The position numbers and the translations under genes were made by a program. From contig NZ_PVNH01000004.1 of assembly GCF_003001955.1 (NCBI RefSeq), positions 310,001-374,000 on the forward strand: a stretch of DNA of 64,000 nt. Reading direction: 5' to 3'. This document shows positions 27,678 through 37,594 of this stretch, in pieces. This DNA is from Prauserella shujinwangii. Its GTDB lineage: Bacteria; Actinomycetota; Actinomycetes; Mycobacteriales; Pseudonocardiaceae. The notes beneath the pieces were generated by a model that was given only the letters and a program-made list of their open reading frames with translations, searched no databases and was not told where the DNA came from. Positions within the stretch are counted from its first letter, which is position 1. Each line of letters opens with the position of its first letter.

Positions 27678-28069
27678 CGTGGCAGGCGGCGGCGCTGCTG
27701 GTGGCGGGGTTCGTCGTCGCGGGCCTGCTGAGCTACCGCCAGCACCTGGCCTACCAGCGGGCGGTCAACGCGCTGGCCGCGCAGGAGAACCGCGGCGGCA
27801 TGCTGCTGGTCAGCGGCCGGGCGAAGGGCAGGTTGCGCGGTGCCGTCGTGCTGCTGGTCATCGACCGCCGCCGGGGCACGGTCACCCGCGCGCAGGCGAT
27901 GGAGGGCTCGTCGGTGTTCGCCCGGTTCCGGGAGCGACCGGACCTCACCGGCCCGGTGGCCGGGGCGGAGGAACGGGCGGGCTCCCGGCTGCTCGGCCGG
28001 GCCGTGCACGAGGCCCTCGGCATGGCGAGCCGCCTCAACGCGGGCGCCATCCGCCCCCACCCCACCTAA
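27674..28069 (+). CDS. gutM: GutM family protein (glucitol operon activator-like)
   Basis: 131 residues, one N-terminal transmembrane helix (AALLVAGFVVAGLLSYRQHL) then a basic soluble domain with GGMLLVSGRAKGRLRGAVVL and AQAMEGSSVFARFRERPDL, all typical of the GutM family. E. coli GutM acts as an activator of the glucitol operon; the actinobacterial form may instead be a membrane-bound accessory of the PTS. Last gene of the PTS group before a 250-nt break holding a palindrome and regulatory dyads. Confidence 0.85.
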   Translation: MTWQAAALLVAGFVVAGLLSYRQHLAYQRAVNALAAQENRGGMLLVSGRAKGRLRGAVVLLVIDRRRGTVTRAQAMEGSSVFARFRERPDLTGPVAGAEERAGSRLLGRAVHEALGMASRLNAGAIRPHPT

Positions 28070-28085
28070 CCCACCCCACCCGGCA

Positions 28086-28138
28086 GCAGTGAAGGCCACC
28101 TTGCGTGCGCTCAACGCACGCAAGGTGGCCTTCACTGC
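28086..28138. repeat. Nested palindrome, family copy 2
   Basis: Perfect 24-nt arms (28086-28109 and 28115-28138) with a CTCAA loop. The outer 15 nt match copy 1 (GCAGTGAAGGCCACC), but the inner part differs (TTGCGTGCG instead of TTCACTGCG) with both arms changed in concert. It lies 17 nt after the gutM stop and would separate the PTS genes from the downstream enzyme operon. A half-copy (CCAAGGCCACTTTGG) follows at about 28168. Confidence 0.7.
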
Positions 28139-28207
28139 GTGCTCCCACGCGTGCCCCCCGCGTGCCGCCAAGGCCACTTTGGAAGGGAGTCTGGGTGGGG
28201 GTGCTTT

Positions 28208-28301
28208 TGCACATGTGTGCAGGGTGGCGGGCTTGTGTGCGCTTCCACGACCGTGCTACCAAGATAGTCACTGAAGTGCACACATGATGCACATATGTGC
28301 A
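28208..28301 (+). promoter_or_regulatory. Promoter and operator cluster before the StrU-like operon
   Basis: Dyads GCACA-TG-TGTGC (28209-28220, within TGCACATGTGTGCA) and the perfect palindrome TGCACATATGTGCA (28288-28301), with a third GTGCAC at 28276-28281 between. A -10-like GATAGT (28264-28269) would put the transcription start near 28276, so the downstream dyads would overlap it as repressor sites. The half-site TGCACA/TGTGCA recurs at 25517. Confidence 0.55.
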
Positions 28302-28319
28302 GACGGAAGGTGTCGTGGG

Positions 28320-29627
28320 ATGAGCTACGTCGATCGGCTGCGGGCGCGGGAACGGGAACGGGGCCGCCCCATCCGCGTGGGCCTCGTCGGTGCGGGCCAG
28401 ATGGGCACCGGCTTCGTCGTCCAGGCCGGCCGCATCCCGGGAATGGTGGTCGCGGCCGTCGCGGACGTCGTGCCGGAACGCGGCCTCGCCGCGCTCGGCG
28501 CGGCGGGCGGCACCGACGGTGTCACCGGGGAGGACCCCAGTGAGCTCGCCGCCGCCATCGAGGCGGGCAGGCCGGTCGTCACCACCTCGGCCGCGACCCT
28601 CGCCGCGCTGCCGGTCGACGTGCTCGTCGACGCCACCGGCGTGCCGGAGGTCGGCGCCCAGGTGGCGTTCGCCGGGCTGCTCGCGGGCAAGGACGTGGCC
28701 ACGCTCAACGTCGAGTGCGACGTCACCGTGGGGCTGGTGCTCGCCAACCTCGCCCGCCGGACGGGCCGGGTCTACACGGTGTGCCGCGGCGACGAGCCCG
28801 CCGAGTGCAAGGCGCTCGTCGACCACGTGCGGGACATCGGCTTCGAGGTCGTGTGCGCGGGCAAGGGCAAGAACAACCCGCTCGACCCCGCGGCCACCCC
28901 CGCCACGGTCGCCGACGAGGCCGCCGCGAAGGGCATGAACCCGCACATGCTCGCCAGCTTCGTCGACGGCTCGAAGACGATGATCGAGATGGCCGCCCTC
29001 GCCAACGGAGCAGGCCTCGCCGTGCCCTCCCGGGGAATGACCGGGCCGCACTGCACGGTCGAGGCGCTGGCGGAGACGTTCCGGCCCGCCGTCGACGGCG
29101 GCGTGCTGCCGTCGACGGGCGTGGTCGACTACTGCACCGGCCCGGTCGCGCCGGGTGTGTTCGTCATCGGCCGCAGTGAGAACCCCGTCGTGGTCGAGGA
29201 GATGGCCTACCTCGGCATGGGCAAGGGTCCCTACTACGCCTTCTACCGGCCCTACCATCTCGCCAGCGTGGAGGCGCCGCTCTCCGTCGCGGAGGCGGTG
29301 CTCGACCGGACGCCCAGCCTGGCGCCGCTGGCGTGGAACGCGGAGGTGCTCGCCGTCGCCAAGCGGGACCTCCGCGCGGGCGAGCGGGTGGACGGCATCG
29401 GCGGCGAGACCGTGTACGGGATCACCGAGAGCGCCGAGTACGCGCGGGCGGGCGACCACGTCCCGCTCGGGCTCGCCCCCGGCGCGCGGGTGCTGCGCGA
29501 CGTACCCGAGGGCACCGCGCTGACCCGCGCCGACGTCGCGCTCGACGAGACCACCACCATCGCCGCCCTGCGCAGGCTCCAGGACCGCCTGCTGTCCGTG
29601 CCGGAGGTGAGCGGCGCGTGGACCTGA
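28320..29627 (+). CDS. NAD(P)-dependent oxidoreductase with SAF domain (StrU-like)
   Basis: 435 residues from ATG 28320, GGAAGG 9 nt ahead. Rossmann N-terminus ([20 protein letters not shown], ~20-39) resembling homoserine dehydrogenase, substrate part with [53 protein letters not shown], and [20 protein letters not shown], then a C-terminal SAF domain ([38 protein letters not shown]) of the sort found in altronate dehydratase and sialic acid synthase. Family relatives include StrU of streptomycin clusters. Probably reduces or oxidises a phosphorylated polyol-derived compound. Ends 10 nt inside the next gene. Confidence 0.8.
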   Translation: MSYVDRLRARERERGRPIRVGLVGAGQMGTGFVVQAGRIPGMVVAAVADVVPERGLAALGAAGGTDGVTGEDPSELAAAIEAGRPVVTTSAATLAALPVDVLVDATGVPEVGAQVAFAGLLAGKDVATLNVECDVTVGLVLANLARRTGRVYTVCRGDEPAECKALVDHVRDIGFEVVCAGKGKNNPLDPAATPATVADEAAAKGMNPHMLASFVDGSKTMIEMAALANGAGLAVPSRGMTGPHCTVEALAETFRPAVDGGVLPSTGVVDYCTGPVAPGVFVIGRSENPVVVEEMAYLGMGKGPYYAFYRPYHLASVEAPLSVAEAVLDRTPSLAPLAWNAEVLAVAKRDLRAGERVDGIGGETVYGITESAEYARAGDHVPLGLAPGARVLRDVPEGTALTRADVALDETTTIAALRRLQDRLLSVPEVSGAWT

Positions 29628-30589
29628 CCAAGGACGCCGCCACGGCGCGGCACGCGCTTCGGACGATGTGGACGATCCGCCGCTTCGAGGAGGCCGTGGA
29701 CGACCTGTTCGCCCGCGGGCTCATGCACGGCACGATGCACCTGTCGATCGGCCAGGAGGCGGTACCGGTCGGCGCCTGCCTCGCCCTGCGCGACGGCGAC
29801 TACATCACCTCCACCCACCGCGGCCACGGGCACTGCATCGCCAAGGGCGCCCGGCTGGACGCGATGATGGCCGAACTGCTCGCCAAGGAGACCGGCTACT
29901 GCCGGGGCCGGGGCGGGTCCATGCACATCGCCGACGTCGCCACCGGCAACCTCGGCGCCAACGGCATCGTCGCGGGCGGCGTGCCGATCGCCACCGGCGC
30001 GGCGCTCTCCGTGCGCCTGCGCGGCGGTGACGCGGTGGCGGTCAGCTTCTTCGGCGACGGCGCGGTCAACGAGGGCGCCTGGCACGAGGGCGTGAACCTC
30101 GCGGCCGTGTGGCGGCTGCCCGTGGTGTTCGTCTGCGAGAACAACCAGTACGGCATGTCGATGCCCGCCACGCGGGCGGCCAGGGTGGACCGGCTCGCCG
30201 AGCGGGCCGCCGCCTACGGCATGCCCGGCGTGACCGTGGACGGCAACGATCCGCAGGCCGTGCACGACGCCGTCGCCGACGCCGTGCACCGCGCGCGGGC
30301 GGGACAGGGCCCCGCGCTCGTCGAGGCGCTCACCTACCGCTGGAAGGGACACTCGAAGAGCGACAAGAACCTCTACCGCACGCGCGACGAGATCGACGCC
30401 TGGCGCGAGCGCGACCCCATCGCCCGCTTCGAGCGCGCGGTGGCGGGCACGCTGTCCGAGCCGGAGATCGCCGACTGCCGCGAGCAGGCCGTCGCGGCGG
30501 TCCGCGCCGCCGTGCGCAGCGCCCACGCCGCGCCGGACGCCGACGCCGGTTCCCTCACCGACGCCGTCTACGCGGAGGGGGCCGCATGA
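29618..30589 (+). CDS. 2-oxoacid/acetoin dehydrogenase E1 component, alpha subunit
   Basis: 323 residues from GTG 29618, overlapping the oxidoreductase gene by 10 nt. Thiamine-diphosphate enzyme: [20 protein letters not shown], the [20 protein letters not shown] region and the ThDP motif [20 protein letters not shown] ending in [10 protein letters not shown]. Closest in feel to the AcoA/PdhA branch. With E1beta and E2 it would decarboxylate a 2-oxo compound (or cleave an acyloin) and make an acyl-CoA. Substrate not known; context suggests a product of polyol oxidation. Confidence 0.9.
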   Translation: MDLTKDAATARHALRTMWTIRRFEEAVDDLFARGLMHGTMHLSIGQEAVPVGACLALRDGDYITSTHRGHGHCIAKGARLDAMMAELLAKETGYCRGRGGSMHIADVATGNLGANGIVAGGVPIATGAALSVRLRGGDAVAVSFFGDGAVNEGAWHEGVNLAAVWRLPVVFVCENNQYGMSMPATRAARVDRLAERAAAYGMPGVTVDGNDPQAVHDAVADAVHRARAGQGPALVEALTYRWKGHSKSDKNLYRTRDEIDAWRERDPIARFERAVAGTLSEPEIADCREQAVAAVRAAVRSAHAAPDADAGSLTDAVYAEGAA

Positions 30590-31596
30590 CCACCGCACCG
30601 GCGGCCCCCGGCACCCGCACGCTGACCTACGCGGACGCCGTGCGCGAGGCGCTCGCGCAGGCCATGACCGCCGACGAGCGGGTGTTCCTGCTGGGGGAGG
30701 ACATCGGCACCTACGGCGGGGCGTTCGGCGTCACCGGCGACCTGGTCCACCGGTTCGGCGAGGAGCGGGTCCGCGACACCCCGATCAGCGAGCTCGGCAT
30801 CGTGGGCGCCGCGGTCGGTGCCGCGCTGACCGGGATGCGGCCGGTCGTGGAGATCCAGTTCTCGGACTTCACCGCGCAGGCGATGGACCAGATCGTCAAC
30901 CAGGCCGCCAAGATCCACTTCATGCTCGGCGGCGCCGCCACCGTGCCGCTCGTGCTGCGCGCGCCCGGCGGGTCCGGCACCGGGGCGGCGGCCCAGCACT
31001 CGCAGAGCCTGGAGGCGTGGTTCGCCCACGTACCCGGGCTGAAGGTGGTGATGCCGAGCACGCCCGCGGACGCCAAGGGCCTGCTGCTGGCGGCGATCGA
31101 CGACCCCAACCCGGTGATCGTGCTCGAGCACAAGCTGCTCTACAAGGACAGCGGCCCGGTGCCGGAGGACGCCGCCCGCGTGCCGCTGGGCACCGCCGAG
31201 GTGCGACGTCCCGGAGCGGACCTCACCGTCGTGGCCACGGGCGTGATGGTGCCCCGCGCGCTGGCGGCCGCCGAACGGCTCGCCGGGGAGGGGATCAGTG
31301 CCGGGGTGGTGGATCCCCGCACGCTCCGGCCGCTGGACACCGAGACCATCCTGGACAGCGTCGTCGAGACGGGGCGGCTGCTGCTCGTCCAGGAGGCGCC
31401 GAAGACCTGCGGGTACGTCGCGGAGATCGCCGCGGCCGTCGCCGGGTCGCGGGCGTTCGGCCACCTGCGGGCGCCGGTGGGCAGGCTGTGCGGGCTCGAC
31501 GTGCCGATCCCGTACGCGCCGCAACTCGAGCGTGCCGCCGTTCCCCAGGTGGAGGACATCGTCCGCGAGGCGAGGGACCTGGTGCGCCGATGGTGA
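30586..31596 (+). CDS. 2-oxoacid/acetoin dehydrogenase E1 component, beta subunit
   Basis: 336 residues from ATG 30586 (ATGA overlap with E1alpha). Transketolase-like pyrimidine-binding domain ([40 protein letters not shown] with the ThDP-contacting Glu) and C-terminal transketolase domain ([39 protein letters not shown]). Typical AcoB/PdhB length. Forms the heterotetramer with the preceding gene product. Confidence 0.92.
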   Translation: MTTAPAAPGTRTLTYADAVREALAQAMTADERVFLLGEDIGTYGGAFGVTGDLVHRFGEERVRDTPISELGIVGAAVGAALTGMRPVVEIQFSDFTAQAMDQIVNQAAKIHFMLGGAATVPLVLRAPGGSGTGAAAQHSQSLEAWFAHVPGLKVVMPSTPADAKGLLLAAIDDPNPVIVLEHKLLYKDSGPVPEDAARVPLGTAEVRRPGADLTVVATGVMVPRALAAAERLAGEGISAGVVDPRTLRPLDTETILDSVVETGRLLLVQEAPKTCGYVAEIAAAVAGSRAFGHLRAPVGRLCGLDVPIPYAPQLERAAVPQVEDIVREARDLVRRW

Positions 31597-32711
31597 GCAA
31601 CCGGGTTCCGCTGGTCATGCCGAAGATGTCCATGACCATGACCGAGGGCGTCTTCCTCGCGTGGCGCAAGGCCGAGGGTGACCCGGTCCGCCAGGGCGAG
31701 GTGGTGTGCGAGGTGACCACCGACAAGGTCGACATGGAGGTGGAGGCCACCGTCGACGGCGTCCTCGCCGAACTCGTGGCCGCGCCCGAGGACGTGATCG
31801 CCGTCGGGGAGCCGATCGCGTACGTCGACTCCGAATCCGCCGGCCTGCTCGACGGCCTGCTGGACGGCCCCGCTCCGCCTGCCCCGGCCCCGTCACCGGA
31901 GCGGGAGCCGGAACAGGCCAGGGCCGCACCGCCGGAGCCCGCGGCGGCCGTACCTGAGCCGGGCCGGGTCGCGGCGGTGCCCGCCGCCCGCCTGCTGGCC
32001 GCCGAACGCGGCATCGACCTCGCCACCGTGCGGCCCACCGGCCCGTGGCAGACGATCCGGGTGTCCGATGTGGAGGGGCAGCGGCGCGGGAACGGGCGCG
32101 GCGTCGTCGCGCGGCTGGCCGAGGCGAGCGTGCGGATCCCGCAGGTCGTGGTGTACCGCGACCTCGACCTGGAGACCGCCGCCGCGCGGCGGGCGGGCCG
32201 CCCGTGGACGGCCGAGTTCCTCCGGGCGTTCGCGGCCGCGCTGCGCGGGCACCCCGAACTGAACGTGGCGTGGACGGACGGCACGGTCCGCGGGCACGAG
32301 CGCGTCGGGGTCGCGCTCGCGGTGGACACCCCGCGCGGGCCGAGGACTCCCGTGCTCACCGACCCCGACCTGCGGAGCCCGGACGCGCTCGCCGCCCTCG
32401 TCGCCGACGTCGCGCGGCGGGCGCACGCGGGCAGGCTCTCCCTCGCCGAGCTGTCGGCGCCCGCGGCCGCGACCGTGTCCGACCTCGGTGCCCTCGGCGT
32501 CCGTGCCTTCCAGGCGCTGCTGACCCCGCCGCAGGCCGCCGCGCTGGCCGTGGGCGCCGTCGAACCGGTGGTGGTGCCCGTGCCCGGGGGCATCGGCACC
32601 CGGCTGCGCTGCACCGTCGGCCTGACCGTCGACCACCGCATCGCCGACGGTGCCGCCGCCGCGCGGCTGCTCGGCACAGTGCAGCGGGTTCTCGACGCGG
32701 GAACCGTATGA
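31590..32711 (+). CDS. Dihydrolipoamide acyltransferase E2, short form
   Basis: 373 residues from ATG 31590, overlapping E1beta by 7 nt. One lipoyl domain (~5-85) with Lys46 in [16 protein letters not shown]; Ala/Pro linker; a binding-domain remnant ([20 protein letters not shown] then VRPTGPW, ~130-165); and a compact catalytic domain ending in [20 protein letters not shown], which keeps the DHRxxDG active-site His and Asp. No E3 gene follows; LpdA (15.5 kb) could serve. Its stop overlaps the start of the IspD-like gene (ATGA). Confidence 0.9.
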   Translation: MVSNRVPLVMPKMSMTMTEGVFLAWRKAEGDPVRQGEVVCEVTTDKVDMEVEATVDGVLAELVAAPEDVIAVGEPIAYVDSESAGLLDGLLDGPAPPAPAPSPEREPEQARAAPPEPAAAVPEPGRVAAVPAARLLAAERGIDLATVRPTGPWQTIRVSDVEGQRRGNGRGVVARLAEASVRIPQVVVYRDLDLETAAARRAGRPWTAEFLRAFAAALRGHPELNVAWTDGTVRGHERVGVALAVDTPRGPRTPVLTDPDLRSPDALAALVADVARRAHAGRLSLAELSAPAAATVSDLGALGVRAFQALLTPPQAAALAVGAVEPVVVPVPGGIGTRLRCTVGLTVDHRIADGAAAARLLGTVQRVLDAGTV

Positions 32712-33472
32712 TCGCGCGGGTGGTGGACAGGAGATCGCGGCGGCGGGGACGCGCCGCGCGGACGCCGTACGCCGCCGGGGTGGTCCTCGCCAGCGGGGCG
32801 GGCACGCGGGTGGGCGCCGCGATGAACAAGGTCTACCTTCCGCTCGCCGGGCGGCGGCTCGTCTCCTGGTCGCTCGACGCGTTCGCCAGGGTGCCCGAGA
32901 TCGGCGCGCTGGTGCTGGTCGCCCGCCCGCAGGACGCCGACCTCGTCGGCTGGGTGCTCGACCGGGAGGTGGAGGCGGAGGTCGAGGTCGTGCTCGGCGG
33001 GGAGACCCGGCAGGAGTCCGAGCTGAAGGCCCTGCGCCACCTGTCCGGCCGCATCGACGACGGCACGGTCGACGCCGTCCTGCTGCACGACGCCGCGCGG
33101 CCGCTGGTCAGCCCGTCGCTGATCGCGGGTGTGCTGCACTCGGCCCGGGAACACGGCGGCGCGATCCCCGGCCTGCCCGCCGAGGACATCGTCGCCGTCG
33201 GCCCCGGCGACCCCGCGTGCGGGACGTGGGCGCGGGAACCGATGATCCGGGCGCAGACACCGCAGGGCTTCCGGGCGGGCCCGCTGCTCGCCGCGTACGA
33301 GCAGGCGGTGCGGGAGGCCTTCCTCGGCACCGACACGGCGTCCTGCATGGAGCGGTTCTCCACGCTGCCGGTGCACTGGGTGCGCGGTGAGCAGCAGAAC
33401 TTCAAGGTCACCTACCCGCACGACCTCGTGGTCGCGGAGCAGGTGCTCGCGGCGGCGGGCTACCAGACGTGA
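32708..33472 (+). CDS. IspD/TarI-family cytidylyltransferase in a polyol operon
   Basis: 254 residues from ATG 32708. All IspD-family motifs are present: VVLASGAGTRVGAAMNKVYL (CTP-binding), DAFARVPEIGALVLVARP, DAVLLHDAARPLVSPSLIAG, IRAQTPQGFRAGPLLAAYEQ and FKVTYPHDLVVAEQVL. IspD makes CDP-methylerythritol; TarI relatives make CDP-ribitol. Housekeeping ispD in this group of bacteria normally sits beside ispF, which is not here. Coupling to a polyol PTS and 2-oxoacid dehydrogenase genes suggests this paralogue activates a PTS-derived polyol phosphate with CTP. The N-terminal ~20 residues are a basic extension. Confidence 0.85.
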   Translation: MIARVVDRRSRRRGRAARTPYAAGVVLASGAGTRVGAAMNKVYLPLAGRRLVSWSLDAFARVPEIGALVLVARPQDADLVGWVLDREVEAEVEVVLGGETRQESELKALRHLSGRIDDGTVDAVLLHDAARPLVSPSLIAGVLHSAREHGGAIPGLPAEDIVAVGPGDPACGTWAREPMIRAQTPQGFRAGPLLAAYEQAVREAFLGTDTASCMERFSTLPVHWVRGEQQNFKVTYPHDLVVAEQVLAAAGYQT

Positions 33473-33837
33473 GGGCGGACATGATGGGGACTGTCGAGCA
33501 CGCGACGCTGACCTGTCACCGGTGCGGCCGGGAAACCCGGCACGAGCTGGCCTACGCGGGCAGGCTGCTCGTCGTGACCACGTGCACCCGGTGCGGCAAC
33601 GGCATCGGCCGCGACGTGCGCCGCCGCTACCTGGCCGACCTGCGGCAGCGGGTGGCGAGCAAGCCGGGCCGGATGCTGCGCCGGTTCCGCAGGCATCCGG
33701 TGGGCTTCACCACCTCCCTGCCGCGGACCACGGTGCTCAAGCCGTGGGAGCTGGTGGAGGAGATGCGGCTGGTGTGGAGCGCCGCCGCGGGCACCCGCGG
33801 GCGCGAGACCGGCGGGTGCCGCGGCGACCGGCACTGA
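33469..33837 (+). CDS. Small zinc-ribbon protein at the end of the polyol operon
   Basis: 122 residues from GTG 33469 (overlapping the IspD-like stop); ATG 33481 is an alternative. Two cysteine knuckles, LTCHRCGRET (CxxC) and TTCTRCGNGI (CxxC), ~20 residues apart, form a zinc ribbon; the rest is a basic helical section (RRRYLADLRQRVASKPGRML) and WELVEEMRLVWSA. It looks like an accessory or nucleic-acid-contacting protein rather than an enzyme. I do not recognise a named family. Confidence 0.7.
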   Translation: MRADMMGTVEHATLTCHRCGRETRHELAYAGRLLVVTTCTRCGNGIGRDVRRRYLADLRQRVASKPGRMLRRFRRHPVGFTTSLPRTTVLKPWELVEEMRLVWSAAAGTRGRETGGCRGDRH

Positions 33838-33858
33838 CCCGGGAAGGGGATCGGCCCG

Positions 33859-34854
33859 TCAGAGCACGGGGCTCTGCGTGTGCCTCGGGTCGTCCTCGAC
33901 GATGCCGAGCAGCTCGGTGTCGATCGCGGTCATCAGGTCGGCGTCGAGCGTGACGCCCGCGGCCTTGACGTTCTCGTGCACCTGCTCGGGCCGGGACGCG
34001 CCGATGATCGCGGAGGCGACGTTCGGGTTCTGCAGCACCCAGGCGACGGCCAGCTGCGCGAGCGAGAGCCCGGCCTGGTCGGCCAGCGGCTGGAGCCGCT
34101 GCACCCGCTCCAGCACCTCGTCCCGCAGGAAGCGCTTGATGAAGTTCGCGCCACCCTTCTCGTCGGTCGCGCGCGAGCCCTCGGGCAGCGGCTCACCCGG
34201 CCGGTACTTGCCGGTGAGCACGCCCTGCGCGATCGGCGACCACACGATCTGGCTCAGGCCCTCCCGCTCGCAGGCGGGCACGACCTGCGCCTCGATGATC
34301 CGCCACAGCATGTTGTACTGCGGCTGGTTGGACACGAACGGGACGTTCAGCTCGCGGGCGAGCGCCGCACCCCGGGTGATCTGCTCGGCGTTCCACTCGG
34401 AGACGCCGATGTAGAGCACCTTGCCCTGCCGCACGAGGTCGGCGAACGCGAGCATGGTCTCCTCCAGCGGCACCGTGTGGTCGAACCGGTGCGCCTGGTA
34501 GAGGTCGATGTAGTCGGTCTGCAGCCGCTTCAGCGACGCGTGTGCCGACTCCATGATGTGCTTGCGGCCGAGGCCCTTGTCGTTCGGCCCGCCGGGACCG
34601 GTGGGCCAGAACACCTTGGTGAAGATCTCCAGGCTCTCCCTGCGCTGCCCGGCGAGCCCGCGGCCGAGGACCGACTCGGCCGCGGTGTTCGCGTACACGT
34701 CGGCGGTGTCGAAGGTCGTGATGCCGGCGTCGAGCGCCGCCTTGATGCAGGCGTGCGCCTGCTCCTCCTCCACCTGGGAGCCGTGGGTGAGCCAGTTGCC
34801 GTACGAGATCTCACTGACGGAAAGGCCGCTGCGGCCGAGACGACGAAACTCCAT
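33859..34854 (-). CDS. Aldo/keto reductase, potassium-channel beta-subunit-like
   Basis: 331 residues, ATG 34854. (beta/alpha)8 NADPH-dependent reductase of the AKR6/AKR11-like type: MEFRRLGRSGLSVSEISYGN, FDTADVYANTAAESVLGRGL with the catalytic Asp/Tyr, IFTKVFWPTGPGGPNDKGL (Lys), DLYQAHRFDHTVPLEETMLA (His), and the cofactor segment IIGASRPEQVHENVKA. Convergent with the polyol operon, ending 21 nt from it, so its proximity may be coincidental. Substrate unknown. Confidence 0.9.
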   Translation of the reverse strand: MEFRRLGRSGLSVSEISYGNWLTHGSQVEEEQAHACIKAALDAGITTFDTADVYANTAAESVLGRGLAGQRRESLEIFTKVFWPTGPGGPNDKGLGRKHIMESAHASLKRLQTDYIDLYQAHRFDHTVPLEETMLAFADLVRQGKVLYIGVSEWNAEQITRGAALARELNVPFVSNQPQYNMLWRIIEAQVVPACEREGLSQIVWSPIAQGVLTGKYRPGEPLPEGSRATDEKGGANFIKRFLRDEVLERVQRLQPLADQAGLSLAQLAVAWVLQNPNVASAIIGASRPEQVHENVKAAGVTLDADLMTAIDTELLGIVEDDPRHTQSPVL

Positions 34855-34925
34855 TCCCGCACCCTAACGTCAGATGCTTCGCCATGCTAACGACCTGGAG
34901 TGCGCTCCAGGTGGCACAGGACACG

Positions 34926-35582
34926 TCAGTCGATGGCCTGGCCCGGCTTCACGCGCGGCTTCGGCACCCGCAGCCTGCGGATCTGGCTGGCGCGCACGAA
35001 GGCGTACCAGCCGATCGAGAAGCCCTTGACCTCCTCGTTCGGGAACTTCTCCCGCACCTGCCGGGTGATGCGCCTGCCGTTGAGGAAGCCCTCCACCACC
35101 ATGCCGAGCAGCAGCACGGTGGTCATCAGCGTCGCGTACTGCTGCACGGCGGGCACCGGGACCAGCAGCGACACGAACACCAGCACCGCCAGCGGCATGA
35201 ACAGGCCGAGGATGTGCCGCCGGGAGTCCACGAGGTCCCGCACGTAGGCCTTGACCGGCCCGCGGTCGCGGGGGAGGAGGTATCGGTCGTCCCCCGCCAT
35301 CATGCGCTCGCGCCGTTCCTTGGCCGCCGCGCGCCGCTCCTCCTTGCTCACCGGGTTCTGCTTGCGCAGCTCACGGTTGCGCCGGATCGCCTCCCGGGTG
35401 CTCCGGGGCGGCGGCGCGACCGGGCCGCGGCGCTTGCCCTCGGCCTCCCGGCGCTTCGGCGTCGCCCTGCCCTTGGCCGGCGTGTAACCGCGGGACGTGC
35501 GGCTCTCCCCGTTCGAATCGACCTCGACGGGCTCGGCCGTGGTGTCGGCCTCTTCGGTGGTGTTGCGGCGCAGGAACCTCAC
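34926..35582 (-). CDS. DUF3043 domain membrane protein
   Basis: 218 residues. A charged, basic N-terminal half (TPKRREAEGKRRG; RRNRELRKQNPVSKEERRAA) leads to AGDDRYLLPRDRGPVKAYVR, the DUF3043 hallmark, then two hydrophobic helices (LGLFMPLAVLVFVSLLV; YATLMTTVLLLGMVVEGFL) and a conserved cytoplasmic end (EVKGFSIGWYAFVRASQIRR). Actinobacteria-restricted family with no known function. Divergent from the Fe-S carrier gene, as in related genomes. Confidence 0.85.
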   Translation of the reverse strand: MRFLRRNTTEEADTTAEPVEVDSNGESRTSRGYTPAKGRATPKRREAEGKRRGPVAPPPRSTREAIRRNRELRKQNPVSKEERRAAAKERRERMMAGDDRYLLPRDRGPVKAYVRDLVDSRRHILGLFMPLAVLVFVSLLVPVPAVQQYATLMTTVLLLGMVVEGFLNGRRITRQVREKFPNEEVKGFSIGWYAFVRASQIRRLRVPKPRVKPGQAID

Positions 35583-35684
35583 CGCACCAGGGTATTGCAG
35601 CGCTCACCACTGATGTTCAGCCGGTCGCAAGATGTGTCACCATGGTTGTCAGCGCCTCGGCGTGGGAACAGAACGGGTGCGGCT

Positions 35685-35706
35685 GGTGTTGACACTGGTC
35701 AGCACC
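35685..35706. promoter_or_regulatory. Imperfect palindrome containing TTGACA, before the Fe-S carrier gene
   Basis: 22-nt dyad: GGTGTTGAC, ACTG centre, GTCAGCACC; 8 of 9 arm positions pair. It contains a consensus TTGACA (35689-35694), but no good -10 lies 17-18 nt on. Placed 33 nt before ATG 35739, it could be a repressor site over the promoter. Confidence 0.35.
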
Positions 35707-35738
35707 GGCACCCGTGCACGAAACCGTGAGGGAGAGTC

Positions 35739-36116
35739 ATGACGACCGCTGAGCAGACCGGCAACACCCAGGCCGACGCCGGCGAGGCCACACACGGCGT
35801 CACGTTGACCGACGCCGCGGCTGCCAAGGCGAAGGCACTGCTCGATCAAGAGGGCCGCGACGACATGCACCTGCGTATCGCCGTGCAGCCCGGTGGCTGC
35901 GCGGGTCTGCGGTACCAGCTGTTCTTCGACGAGCGCACGCTGGACGGCGACCTGTTCCGTGAGTTCAACGGGCTCCGGGTGGCCGTGGACCGGATGAGCG
36001 CGCCGTACGTCCAGGGCGCCGAGATCGACTTCGTCGACACCATCGAGAAGCAGGGCTTCACCATCGACAACCCGAACGCGGGCGGCTCCTGCGCCTGCGG
36101 CGACTCGTTCCACTGA
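35739..36116 (+). CDS. erpA: HesB/IscA/ErpA-type iron-sulfur carrier protein
   Basis: 125 residues from ATG 35739 (GGGAGAG RBS). A-type carrier that hands Fe-S clusters to target enzymes. The three cluster cysteines are present: PGGCAGLRYQLFFDE and the C-terminal GGSCACGDSFH. The first ~20 residues are an extra polar extension. Position matches M. tuberculosis Rv2204c next to adoK. LipA in this same window is a plausible client. A perfect hairpin follows the stop. Confidence 0.88.
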   Translation: MTTAEQTGNTQADAGEATHGVTLTDAAAAKAKALLDQEGRDDMHLRIAVQPGGCAGLRYQLFFDERTLDGDLFREFNGLRVAVDRMSAPYVQGAEIDFVDTIEKQGFTIDNPNAGGSCACGDSFH

Positions 36117-36129
36117 CCCGAAACGAGCA

Positions 36130-36165
36130 TCAGGGGCCGTGATCGCCACCGATCACGGCCCCTGA
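36130..36165 (+). terminator. Hairpin terminator after the Fe-S carrier gene
   Basis: 15-bp perfect stem beginning TCAGGGGCCGTGATC with a 6-nt loop (GCCACC), 13 nt past the stop codon. No T-run follows. Confidence 0.75.
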
Positions 36166-37497
<1,332 letters not shown>

Positions 37498-37520
37498 CCG
37501 AGGCAGTGCGGGCAGTGCGG

Positions 37521-37573
37521 GCAGTGAATGGCACATCGCCTGCGCTGAACGCAGGCGATGTGCCCTTCACTGC
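37521..37573. repeat. Nested palindrome, family copy 3
   Basis: 24-nt arms (37521-37544 and 37550-37573), loop CTGAA, one mismatch. The outer GCAGTGAA matches the other copies, but the arm then reads TGGCACATCGCCTGCG, the variant shared with copy 5 at 61906. Located between convergent adoK and asnB, 23 nt after the adoK stop and 21 nt before the asnB stop. Preceded by a short GGCAGTGC direct duplication. Confidence 0.7.
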
Positions 37574-37594
37574 CGTCGTCGCTCGCCGGGTGGG

